A program made the position numbers and the translations under genes. From NCBI GenBank assembly GCA_963820055.1, contig CAWFYJ010000004.1, positions 682,001-746,000 on the forward strand: 64,000 bases of DNA. The letters run 5' to 3'. The DNA is from RHKX01 sp963820055 (GTDB lineage: Bacteria; Actinomycetota; Thermoleophilia; Solirubrobacterales; 70-9). The notes below the pieces were generated by a model that did not search any database, was not told the DNA's origin, and was given only the letters and a program-made list of their open reading frames with translations. Positions 24,156 through 31,283 of this stretch are shown in pieces. Each line of letters begins with the position of its first letter. Positions within the stretch are counted from its first letter, which is position 1.

Positions 24156-25505
24156 CTAGACGAATCGCCGCACGGCGAAGCGCGCCAGCGCCCCGTAGGC
24201 GACGACGAGGATCGCGAGGTGGACGATCGCGATCCCCATGCCCGGTCCGCTCGCGTCGAGGGCGCCGGTGAGCGCCCGCAGCGCCGGGTCGAACGGGAAC
24301 AGCGCGGTGATGACGCTGATCACGTCGAAGAGGCCGGGAGCGACCGTTCCCGAGGGGATCAGCGAGAGGAACGCGACCGGGAGGCTGATCATGAAGGCGA
24401 GCAGCGATGCCGCCCTGACCTCCTTCGCCGCTCCGCCGATCGCCGCTCCGAACGCCGCGAACCCGGCACCGCCGGCGAGGATCGCCGGGATCCAGAGCGC
24501 GAACCGGCTCCAGTCGAGATCGACGAACAGCCCGAGCCCGGCGAGCATCAGCAGCGTCACCGCCAGCGAGACGACGACGCCGAGGACGATCTTCTCGCCG
24601 AGCAGCGCCGTCTTCGAGACGAGTCCGCGGGTCAGCCTGGCGAACGCGTTCTCCTCCCGCTCGAGGGCCAGCGAGCCGGCGACGAGCAGGACCGTCACGA
24701 ACATCAGGGTGATCGTCGCGGCGACGGCGATCGCGAAGCTGTCGAGGCTCGGCGTCCCGCCGTTCACGACCTCGGTGTCGACCTTGATCGGCTGCTGGAC
24801 CGACCCGAGCAGCTGACCGGCGGCGCCGAGGTTGTCGGCGGCGACGCGGCTGAACTCGATGACCCGGTCGAGGTCGTCGAGGTCGGGGCTGTCCTTCGGC
24901 AGCTGATCGCGGACCTTGGTCAGGATCTGCTCGGCGTTGCGGAGCCCGAGGATCGAGACGCCGTCGCCGAGGAAGCTGAAGTCGCCGCCGTCGAGGAGGA
25001 TCTGCAGGTACTGGGTCGAGACGTCGGAGACCTCCTGGGAGATCCGCAGGTTCGCCTCCGAAAGCAGCGCGTTGATGCGGTCGTCGACGAGGCCGGCCTT
25101 GACCGGGTCCTCCTCGTTGACGAGGACCTTCACGGTCGGGCTCTCCGGGTTGAGCCCGCCGAGGGTCTGGAGGCGATCGATCAGGTCGGCCGGCAGGATC
25201 AGCGCGCCGAGCACGTCGCCGGACTCGACCTTCTGTCGCGCCTCCTCCTCGCTCGAGACCGGCACGCACTCGATCCGCTCGCAGAGCGAGCTCTTCGCTC
25301 CGGTCAGGTCGAAGTCCTCGCCGCCGATCTGCAGCGGCGTGTCGGGCGGGACCTGGTTGAGGAACGCGACCCGGGGCTTGTCGGGGCCGCCGCTCAGTGC
25401 GAATCCGATCAGCACCGCGATCGCGATCGGGTAGACGACGAGGAGGACCGTGAGCAGCGGCGAGCGCCGCATGATCTGCAGGTCCTTGAGGAGCAGCCAG
25501 CGCAT
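24156..25505 (-). CDS. ABC-2 type transporter permease
   Basis: 449 residues. A first membrane helix (SPLLTVLLVVYPIAIAVLIGF) is followed by a 200-residue extracytoplasmic domain and five to six C-terminal helices (FAIAVAATITLMFVTVLLVAGS, LGVVVSLAVTLLMLAGLGLF, SLLAFMISLPVAFLSLIP, MGIAIVHLAILVVAYG). EREENAFARLTRGLVSKTALL is the amphipathic segment typical of ABC-2 permeases. It lies 20 nt after the ATPase gene and forms an efflux pump of drug, lipid or polymer type. Starts at MRWLLLKDLQ, an ATG at 25505. Confidence 0.88.
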   Translation of the reverse strand: MRWLLLKDLQIMRRSPLLTVLLVVYPIAIAVLIGFALSGGPDKPRVAFLNQVPPDTPLQIGGEDFDLTGAKSSLCERIECVPVSSEEEARQKVESGDVLGALILPADLIDRLQTLGGLNPESPTVKVLVNEEDPVKAGLVDDRINALLSEANLRISQEVSDVSTQYLQILLDGGDFSFLGDGVSILGLRNAEQILTKVRDQLPKDSPDLDDLDRVIEFSRVAADNLGAAGQLLGSVQQPIKVDTEVVNGGTPSLDSFAIAVAATITLMFVTVLLVAGSLALEREENAFARLTRGLVSKTALLGEKIVLGVVVSLAVTLLMLAGLGLFVDLDWSRFALWIPAILAGGAGFAAFGAAIGGAAKEVRAASLLAFMISLPVAFLSLIPSGTVAPGLFDVISVITALFPFDPALRALTGALDASGPGMGIAIVHLAILVVAYGALARFAVRRFV

Positions 25506-25525
25506 CGGGTTCAGGGCTCCCTTAT

Positions 25526-26270
25526 CTAGTGCCCGTGCTCGGCGAGGAAGCGGACGAAGGCGGACTCGAAGTCGGCATGGCCGGACCCGTCGTCGGGTGC
25601 GGCCTCGTGGAGCCCGGCGATCGAACCGTCGAAGAGCCCCTGGCCGTCGGCGATCACGAGCACCCGCTGTGCGTAGCGCTCGGCCTCGGAGATGTTGTGG
25701 GTCGAGAAGATCACGGTCGTCCCCTGGCCGGCGAGTCCGAGGACGAACTCCCAGAGGCGTCCGCGCTGGCGCGGGTCGAGGCCGGTCGAGGGCTCGTCGA
25801 GGAGCAGGACCGCCGGGCTCGAGAGCAGCCCGATCGCAATGTTGATGCGCTGCTGGTTGCCGCCGGAGAGCGTTCCGGCCTGATCGTCGCGGCGATCGCC
25901 GAGCCCGGTCTGCTCGAGCATCGACTCCACGGTCGCCTCGACGTCCGGCCACCTCTTCGAGGCGGGCGAACAGGCGCAGGTTCTCGGCGACGGTCAGCCG
26001 CCGGTAGAGCGCCGCCTGCTGGGGCACGAAGCCGACCTCGCCGCGCGGCAGGCGGATCTCGCCGGCATCGGGCTCGCGGATGCCGGCGAGGAGCGAGAGC
26101 AGCGTCGTCTTGCCGGCGCCGTTGGGACCGATCACGGCGAGCACCTCCCCGGCCGCCGCCGCGAAGCCGATCTCGCGGAGGGCGACGCGGTCACCGAAGC
26201 TCTTGGTCAGGCCGACCGCCTCGATCGCCGGCGGCGCGGCGGTACCGGAGGCTGACGTCGGGTCGCTCAT
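25526..26270 (-). pseudogene. ABC exporter ATP-binding protein, one frameshift as sequenced
   Basis: Walker A is GPNGAGKTT near residue 42, the Q-loop is VGFVPQQAALYRRLTV, the signature is AGTLSGGNQQRINIA, Walker B is VLLLDEPSTGLDP and the switch is IFSTHNISEAERYA, so the ATPase is complete in content. The frame changes near 25950: LFARLEEVA should run directly into DVEATVESMLEQTGL, which needs removal of one G. Without correction the N-terminal part reads on into the permease, a spurious fusion. It is the only indel I see left of 46 kb. A TAGCTT box lies 7 nt before the ATG. Confidence 0.85.
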
Positions 26271-26277
26271 CCGGCGA

Positions 26278-26283
26278 AAGCTA
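26278..26283 (-). promoter_or_regulatory. -10 box for ABC exporter
   Basis: TAGCTT on the minus strand, 7 nt before the ATG at 26270. Divergent from the ymdB box, 49 nt away. Confidence 0.45.
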
Positions 26284-26332
26284 TTCCCTCCGCCCGGTCG
26301 AGCCCCGGGTTCCTCCACCGGCGGGTTCGATC

Positions 26333-26338
26333 TAGGCT
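26333..26338 (+). promoter_or_regulatory. -10 box for ymdB-like gene
   Basis: TAGGCT, 6 nt before the GTG at 26345. Confidence 0.5.
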
Positions 26339-26344
26339 GACCGC

Positions 26345-27124
26345 GTGCGGATCCTCTTCATCGGCGACATCGTCGGCGGCGCCGGCCGGCGCGGTCTCGC
26401 GAAGCTGATGCCGGCGCTCCGCGAGGAGTTCGAGCCGGACCTGATCATCGCCAACGGCGAGAACGCGGCGGGGGGCGCCGGGATCACGGAGCGGACGGCG
26501 GGCGAGATCTTTGCTGCCGGTGCCGACCTGATCACGACCGGCAACCACGTCTACCGCCAGCGCGACGCCTACGAGTTCATCGACCGTTGCGAGCAGCTGG
26601 TCCGGCCGGCCAACTACCCGAAGGGGAACCCCGGCCGCGGCTCGGCGATCGTCGAAGCCGACGGCGTCAAGGTCGGCGTCCTCAACCTCAGCGGCGAGCT
26701 CCAGCTGACCGTCGCGCGCTCTCCCTTCCCGGCCGCCGACGCCGAGATCGGCGAGCTCCGGCGCCGCGGCGCCGCGGTGATCCTCGTCGACTTCCACGCC
26801 GAGGTGACCAGCGAGAAGGTCGCGATGGGATGGCACCTCGACGGCCGTGTCAGCGCCGTCGTCGGGACCCACACCCACGTCCCGACGGCCGACGCCAGGG
26901 TGTTGCCGGGCGGCACGGCGTTCATCTCCGACGTCGGGATGACGGGCTCGCGGACGAGCATCCTCGGCGTCGAGGTCGAGGATGCCCTCGGGCGCTTCGT
27001 GACCCAGATGCCGACGCGCTTCCGGACCGCCGAGGAGGACGTCTGGGTGAACGCCGTCGTGATCGACGTCGGCGACGACGGCAGGGCGACGGCGATCCGG
27101 CAGGTGCTTCGCCCGACGGGCTGA
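26345..27124 (+). CDS. YmdB-family metallophosphoesterase (2',3'-cAMP phosphodiesterase)
   Basis: 259 residues, the normal length. Every metal ligand known from Bacillus YmdB has a counterpart: Asp8 (FIGDIVGG), Glu39 and Asn40 (ANGENAAGG), Asn67-His68 (TTGNHVYRQRD), His151 (VDFHAEVTSEK) and His176/His178 (VGTHTHVPTAD). The family hydrolyses 2',3'-cyclic nucleotides and in Bacillus affects motility versus biofilm choice. In many genomes it follows the RNase Y gene; here the next gene is instead a diguanylate cyclase, so a signalling link is plausible. The GTG start has a leaderless-type -10. Confidence 0.93.
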   Translation: MRILFIGDIVGGAGRRGLAKLMPALREEFEPDLIIANGENAAGGAGITERTAGEIFAAGADLITTGNHVYRQRDAYEFIDRCEQLVRPANYPKGNPGRGSAIVEADGVKVGVLNLSGELQLTVARSPFPAADAEIGELRRRGAAVILVDFHAEVTSEKVAMGWHLDGRVSAVVGTHTHVPTADARVLPGGTAFISDVGMTGSRTSILGVEVEDALGRFVTQMPTRFRTAEEDVWVNAVVIDVGDDGRATAIRQVLRPTG

Positions 27125-27181
27125 TTTCGGCTCGGATGCGGGCGATTCATCCAATTCCGTACAGCAGCCGATAAGAGAGGC

Positions 27182-28249
27182 ATGCAGCAAGGGGGCACCA
27201 ACTGGCTGATCGCCCGCGATCAGGATCGCCGCCGCATGCTCGAGATGGACACGCGGCTGCACGACGTGCGGCTGATCACGTTCGCCGTGCTCGCGGTCGC
27301 CTTCATCGCCTGCGGCCCGTGGGTCGGCTGGCAGCCGCTTCCTCTCCTCTTCTTCGCCGGAATCTTCTTCGCGCTCTCCGACGGCAGGGCCGCGAAAGTG
27401 CGGCGTCCCGAGTACTGGATCTTCGGCGCTTGGGTCGGCGCCCAGTTGATGATCGCGGCGGCGGTGCTGCTCACCGACGCCCCGGAGGTCATCTCCGCGA
27501 TCTGGTTCGCGCTTCCGGTCGTGACCCTGAGCACCCGGTTCTCCGACCGCGGCATCGTCCTCGGCGTCGCGATCACCCTCGGGTTGCTCTGCGCCGTGAT
27601 GCTCGCCGGCGGATCCGGTGAGGTCGTCGACTACCCGCCGAACCTGATCATGCCCGCCGCCCTGGTGATCGGCGTCGCGATCCTCTCGACGGCGCTGATG
27701 CGGTCGGAGCTGAAGTACCGAAACGAGTCTGTGATCGACCCGCTCACGGGCCTCCTCAACCGCAAGGCGCTCGAGAACCGGATCGCCGAGCTCAGCCAGC
27801 AGGCGCTCACGGCCGACGCCCCGATCGGTCTCGTCTGCTGCGACCTCGACCACTTCAAGCGCATCAACGACACCGTCGGCCACCTCTGCGGCGACGACGT
27901 CCTCAAGCGCGTCGCCGAGATCATCCGCCACCAGCTCCGCGCCTTCGAGCTCGCCTACAGGATCGGCGGCGAGGAGTTCCTGATCGTCCTCCCCGGGCTG
28001 GGCGTCACCGAGAGCGTCGAGCTCGCCGAACGGCTCCGGGCCGCGACCGCGCGCCAGGCGTTCCCACACGGGATGCCGTTGACGATGTCGTGCGGTGTCG
28101 CCGCGTCGAGCCCGAACACCAGGCTCGACTTCGACGCGCTCTGGGCCCAGGTCGACCAGGCGCTCTACGCGGCCAAGCGCGAGGGCCGCGACCGCGTCTG
28201 CATCGCGGGCGACGGGCGCTCGCGGGCGCCGATCCCGATCAGCGCCTAG
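27182..28249 (+). CDS. Membrane-bound diguanylate cyclase (GGDEF)
   Basis: 355 residues. About six N-terminal membrane helices (LITFAVLAVAFIACGPWVGW, PLPLLFFAGIFFALSDG, GAQLMIAAAVLLTD, VITLGLLCAVML, IMPAALVIGVAILST) are followed by a GGDEF domain: DPLTGLLNRKALENRI, CDLDHFKRINDTVGHLCGDD and signature RIGGEEFLIVLPG. GGEEF is catalytically competent. The inhibitory RxxD site reads RAFE, so feedback inhibition may be weakened. It makes cyclic di-GMP. GAGAGG precedes the ATG. It overlaps the opposing thioesterase by 4 nt at the 3' end. Confidence 0.92.
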   Translation: MQQGGTNWLIARDQDRRRMLEMDTRLHDVRLITFAVLAVAFIACGPWVGWQPLPLLFFAGIFFALSDGRAAKVRRPEYWIFGAWVGAQLMIAAAVLLTDAPEVISAIWFALPVVTLSTRFSDRGIVLGVAITLGLLCAVMLAGGSGEVVDYPPNLIMPAALVIGVAILSTALMRSELKYRNESVIDPLTGLLNRKALENRIAELSQQALTADAPIGLVCCDLDHFKRINDTVGHLCGDDVLKRVAEIIRHQLRAFELAYRIGGEEFLIVLPGLGVTESVELAERLRAATARQAFPHGMPLTMSCGVAASSPNTRLDFDALWAQVDQALYAAKREGRDRVCIAGDGRSRAPIPISA

Positions 28250-28782
28250 CGGCCCTCGAGCAGCTGATCGCGCTCGGCGAGGCGGTTCGTCCGCCGGACC
28301 TCGGCCTCGCGCTGGCGGCGGCGCTCGTCGTCGGTCTCGGCGCGGAGCTTCGGCGCCGCGACCGGGTGGCCCTCGTCGAGGGCGACCATCGTCAGGTAGG
28401 CCGTCGACGTGTGCCGGGTCTCGCCGGTGAACGGGTTCTCGGCCTCGACCCGGACCCCGACCTCCATCGACGTCTTCCAGACGGCGTTCACGGAGGCCGA
28501 ACAGCGCAGCAGCTCGCCGACGAACACCGGCGTCCGGAAGGTCATCCGGTCCATGCCGGCGGTGACGACGCGGCGGCCGGAATGTTTGATCGCGGCCAGG
28601 CCGGCGGCCTCGTCGACGAGGCGCATGACGGTGCCGCCGTGGATGAAGCCGCCGGAGTTCGCGTCGCCGATCGACATCCAGCGGACGAGCAGCGAACTCG
28701 AATCGGAGACGCGCCGCTCCTCGCCGGCGGCGGAGCCGCTCTCGGGCTGCGGACGCTCGGGGGGCTGGATCGCCTCGGTCAT
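28246..28782 (-). CDS. Acyl-CoA thioesterase (hotdog fold)
   Basis: 178 residues with one hotdog domain of the YciA/BACH type: MSIGDANSGGFIHGGTVMRL (Asp/Asn catalytic region), VDEAAGLAAIKHSGRRVVTA, DRMTFRTPVFVGELLRCSASV and the strand ETRHTSTAYLTMVAL. The C-terminus is a charged helix. It hydrolyses acyl-CoAs; chain length is not predictable. Single gene, convergent with the diguanylate cyclase. Starts at ATG with a TAGGCT box 6 nt upstream. Confidence 0.9.
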   Translation of the reverse strand: MTEAIQPPERPQPESGSAAGEERRVSDSSSLLVRWMSIGDANSGGFIHGGTVMRLVDEAAGLAAIKHSGRRVVTAGMDRMTFRTPVFVGELLRCSASVNAVWKTSMEVGVRVEAENPFTGETRHTSTAYLTMVALDEGHPVAAPKLRAETDDERRRQREAEVRRTNRLAERDQLLEGR

Positions 28783-28788
28783 GTCGCC

Positions 28789-28794
28789 AGCCTA
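28789..28794 (-). promoter_or_regulatory. -10 box for thioesterase
   Basis: TAGGCT on the minus strand, 6 nt before the ATG. Confidence 0.5.
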
Positions 28795-28823
28795 TCGGCG
28801 GCCGAAGGGGGTGAGAAAGCGAA

Positions 28824-28854
28824 AGCGCCGCCACGGATCGCTCCGGGCGGCGCT
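28824..28854 (-). terminator. Terminator of cold-shock gene
   Basis: 9-bp GC stem AGCGCCGCC / GGCGGCGCT with a 13-nt loop, followed on the minus strand by the T-rich TTTCGCTTTCTC. It lies 45 nt beyond the cold-shock stop codon. Confidence 0.7.
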
Positions 28855-28899
28855 CGGTCCAGCTCTCCCGTGGGTCGGCAGAGTGGCGCTCAGCAGTGG

Positions 28900-29100
28900 C
28901 TACGCCTTCGTGACGTTGACCGCCTGGGGACCCTTGGCGGAGTCCTCCATGTCGAAGTTGACCCGATCACCCTCGTCGATGCGAGCACCGCCGACGATGT
29001 TGCTGATGTGGACGAAGGCGTCCTTGTCGCCACCCTCGTCAGGAGCGATGAAGCCGTAGCCCTTCTCGCCGTTGAACCACTTGACGGTTCCACTTGCCAT
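28900..29100 (-). CDS. Cold-shock protein (CspA family)
   Basis: 66 residues, a single OB-fold. RNP1 is KGYGFIAP and RNP2 is DAFVHIS; VKWFNGEKGYGF and GPQAVNVTKA are diagnostic. It binds single-stranded RNA and DNA as a chaperone or antiterminator. A clear GGAGG lies 10 nt before the ATG, unlike the leaderless genes around it, and the 178-nt upstream gap contains stem-loops, as expected for a structured cold-shock leader. Confidence 0.96.
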   Translation of the reverse strand: MASGTVKWFNGEKGYGFIAPDEGGDKDAFVHISNIVGGARIDEGDRVNFDMEDSAKGPQAVNVTKA

Positions 29101-29149
29101 TTCGCATTGCCTCCAATGCCGTTAGTACGTTGCGGCCCGATTTGGAAAG

Positions 29150-29227
29150 CACTGCTCGGCAGTGGTCCTCGTCCTCAAGCACACATTTTTCTTCATAGCC
29201 GGTCCACGGATGGTTTCCCTGGACCGG
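29150..29227 (-). promoter_or_regulatory. Putative structured 5' leader/promoter region of cold-shock gene
   Basis: Two inverted repeats in the gap upstream of the cold-shock ATG: CACTGC / GCAGTG (29150-29164) and CCGGTCCA / TGGACCGG (29199-29206 with 29220-29227). Between them on the minus strand is CTATGAAGAAAAATG, an AT-rich stretch that could hold the -10. Assignment rests on position only. Confidence 0.35.
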
Positions 29228-29278
29228 AGCGAACGATAGAGGCCCGGCGCCTGCGAGGTCGCTAGGTTCACGGGTGTC

Positions 29279-29947
29279 TTGAGCGAGTTCGAGCGACTCG
29301 AAGAAGGGGCGCTTGCCCGTCTCAGCGAGGAGCGGCTGATCGCGTACGTCACCGACGCGCGCGCGTCCGGCGAGGGCGAAAGCGCGAAGCTCGCGATCGG
29401 CATGGTCGCGTTCCGGCTCGAGCCGCTCGTCCAGGCGCTCGTCGCCCGCAAGGTCGCCCGCGACGACTGCGACGACGTTGCGATGGAGGCACTCGAGTCG
29501 TTCGTGCGGTCGGCCTTCGACGGCAAGGTCATCGACTCCGCCCGCGCGTTCGTCACGACGATCACGAAGCGGCGGATCGCCGACTACTACCGGGCCCAGG
29601 AGCGCAACCCCGGCCAGCAGCCGCTCGCCGGTGAGAACCTCGACGACGAGAGCATCTGGGGCGAGGATCCCTCGATCGGCGACGGGTCGGGGCTGCTCGG
29701 GATCAACGACGCGATCGAACGCGTCCTCGATCGCCGCAGCGATCTCCACCGGCGGATGATCATGCTCTACGCGCCCGAGCCGATGGGCGGTTCGGACATG
29801 AGTGGCGCCGAGGTGGTCGAGCGGATGCAGTCCGACGACGGCACCGACGTGAGCGTCGACAACGTCCAGCAGGTCTGGCGCCGTTTCAAGGTGGAACTGG
29901 AGAAGGAATTGTCAACGGGGGATGGCGGAAGGGGCCCCGATGGCTGA
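29279..29947 (+). CDS. RNA polymerase sigma factor (ECF-like, sigma-70 family)
   Basis: 222 residues. The region around LVARKVARDDCDDVAMEALE, followed by ARAFVTTITKRRIADYYRAQ, matches sigma region 2 (the ITKRRIADYYR helix is the typical ECF element). The C-terminal part, GAEVVERMQSDDGTDVSVDN followed by VQQVWRRFKVEL, could be region 4, though the spacer LHRRMIMLYAPEPMGG is atypical. It probably starts at TTG 29279, with TAGGTT ten nt upstream; a weak start call. No anti-sigma gene with a membrane domain adjoins; the next gene overlaps by 8 nt. Confidence 0.75.
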   Translation: MSEFERLEEGALARLSEERLIAYVTDARASGEGESAKLAIGMVAFRLEPLVQALVARKVARDDCDDVAMEALESFVRSAFDGKVIDSARAFVTTITKRRIADYYRAQERNPGQQPLAGENLDDESIWGEDPSIGDGSGLLGINDAIERVLDRRSDLHRRMIMLYAPEPMGGSDMSGAEVVERMQSDDGTDVSVDNVQQVWRRFKVELEKELSTGDGGRGPDG

Positions 29948-30587
29948 TGACCTGCGGCGATTGTTAGAGGAATTCCAAGCCGACTACGAGGCGGGGCGCG
30001 AGGCGGATCCGGCGAACCTGCTCGACCGGGTCGATCCCGGCCGGCGTCAGGAGCTCGCCGACATGCTCGACAGCTACCTCATGACCGCGCCAACCCGAAG
30101 GTGGGACCCGGACGCGTTCGAGGGGTCGCTCGCGCAACTCGCGGTGGACCGCGTCTACGACTCGGTCGAGGGCGTCTCCGGCACCTGGCCGGAGCTGCTT
30201 CCGCACCTCCGCAACCAGGCGCGGATCAAACGACGGGTCCTCGTCGAGAGGCTCGCGGGCGCTCTCGGCTTCGGGAGCGAGCCCGAGATCGCCAAGGTCG
30301 GCGACTACTACAACCGGATGGAGCACGGCCGCCTGCCGGCAGAGGGGGTGTCGGGGCGGGTGATCGACACAATCGCCGAAATCCTCGGGGCGCCGGCGGA
30401 GCGGATCCGCGCGGCGGGTGCGCGCGGCGGCGAGGCGACATCGTCGGGGCAATCGGCGTTCGCGCGAACCGCGTTCCCGGACGTCGAGTTCTCCGTCGCC
30501 GATCGAGCCGGGGACGAACTCCTCGCGGAAGCGCCGGCCGAGCCGGCCGGGCGCGACGAGATCGACGCCCTGTTCCTCGACGGCTGA
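29940..30587 (+). CDS. Unknown regulator-like protein with possible HTH, cotranscribed with sigma factor
   Basis: 215 residues from ATG 29940, chosen because GGAAGGGG precedes it; a start six codons earlier is also open. The N-terminus is helical and acidic (DDLRRLLEEFQADYEAGREA; DPGRRQELADMLDSYLM), resembling cytoplasmic partner domains. The centre LVERLAGALGFGSEPEIAKV, continuing GDYYNRMEHGRL and VIDTIAEILGAPAERI, looks like an XRE-type helix-turn-helix with an insertion. The C-terminus is Ala/Glu-rich. No membrane segment. It might hold or license the sigma factor encoded by the overlapping upstream gene, and the ImmA-like protease next door might act on it. Confidence 0.6.
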   Translation: MADDLRRLLEEFQADYEAGREADPANLLDRVDPGRRQELADMLDSYLMTAPTRRWDPDAFEGSLAQLAVDRVYDSVEGVSGTWPELLPHLRNQARIKRRVLVERLAGALGFGSEPEIAKVGDYYNRMEHGRLPAEGVSGRVIDTIAEILGAPAERIRAAGARGGEATSSGQSAFARTAFPDVEFSVADRAGDELLAEAPAEPAGRDEIDALFLDG

Positions 30588-30613
30588 GCGACCCGACCCC
30601 CCGCGCGGCGGGT

Positions 30614-30619
30614 TAGGAT
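30614..30619 (+). promoter_or_regulatory. -10 box for ImmA/IrrE gene
   Basis: TAGGAT, 7 nt before the GTG at 30627; gives the protease gene its own start in addition to read-through. Confidence 0.5.
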
Positions 30620-30626
30620 CGCGGCC

Positions 30627-31181
30627 GTGGAGGGGGTGACCAGAAAGGCCGAGGAACTGCTGGCATCCGTGCCGGGCTGGATCTGGGACGGCGAATCGCT
30701 GCCCGTCCCCGTCGAGGACATCGCCGATTCCCACTTCGGCCTCTACGTCCGCGACGTCGACGACATGGCGGAGGCGCCGGGCTGCCCCGAGGTCGCCGGC
30801 GACCAGACGATCTCCGGCCTGCTGCTCCCCAGTCGCGGCGAGATCTGGGTGAACGCCGACGAAGCTCGGCAGTGGCCGCCGCGCCGCCGCTTCACGATCG
30901 GCCACGAGCTCGGGCACTGGGTGTTGCACCAGGACCGGCAGACGTCGCTCTTCTGCCGCCACGGCACGATCGATCCCTCCGAGGGGGAGCAGGCGGCTCC
31001 AGAGCGGCCGCCGCTCGACCCGATCGAGCAGGAGGCGAACTGGTTCGCGGCGTCGCTGTTGATGCCCGCCTCCCTCGTCCGCTTCCACTACGAGCGGACC
31101 GGCGGCGACCACCAGGCCCTCTGCCGGATCTTCAACTGCTCCGGCGCCGCGATGGGCCGCCGCCTCCATCAGGTGATCTGA
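30627..31181 (+). CDS. ImmA/IrrE-family metallopeptidase
   Basis: 184 residues, single zincin domain. HELGH at residues 93-97 (RRFTIGHELGHWVLHQD) is the Zn site, and IEQEANWFAASLLMPASLV supplies the third ligand Glu and the family-specific helix. ImmA cleaves phage-type repressors, and IrrE/PprI cleaves the repressor DdrO after DNA damage. Here the neighbouring upstream gene encodes an HTH-like protein and the one before a sigma factor, an arrangement that suggests proteolytic switching of that pair. A TAGGAT box 7 nt before the GTG gives a possible separate promoter. Confidence 0.88.
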   Translation: MEGVTRKAEELLASVPGWIWDGESLPVPVEDIADSHFGLYVRDVDDMAEAPGCPEVAGDQTISGLLLPSRGEIWVNADEARQWPPRRRFTIGHELGHWVLHQDRQTSLFCRHGTIDPSEGEQAAPERPPLDPIEQEANWFAASLLMPASLVRFHYERTGGDHQALCRIFNCSGAAMGRRLHQVI

Positions 31182-31209
31182 GACGAGGTGATCTGGGGCG
31201 AGGTGATCT
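31171..31209 (+). repeat. Three 15-bp direct repeats at the end of the ImmA/IrrE gene
   Basis: AGGTGATCT occurs at 31171, 31186 and 31201, a strict 15-bp period. The first copy encodes the last residues and overlaps the stop, the others lie in the spacer before the sulfatase. Recent tandem duplication or a repeated protein-binding site are both possible. Confidence 0.6.
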
Positions 31210-31270
31210 AGGCCGGAATCGGGGTACGGCCCTCCCACGACGCCGCATGTCGCGTCGGCGAGGAGCGTGC

Positions 31271-31276
31271 TAGAAA
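31271..31276 (+). promoter_or_regulatory. -10-like box for sulfatase
   Basis: TAGAAA, 7 nt before the GTG at 31284; last base departs from TAnnnT. Confidence 0.3.
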
Positions 31277-31283
31277 TTGTCGA

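Noticed and set aside
24156..26318. Apparent ATPase-permease fusion in one frame
   Set aside because: Only the Walker A part is in this frame; signature, Walker B and switch lie in the next frame, so it is read-through past a one-base indel, not a fusion.
26267..28834. 855-codon minus-strand frame opposite ymdB and the diguanylate cyclase
   Set aside because: No domain, compositional shadow; the plus-strand genes carry complete catalytic motifs.
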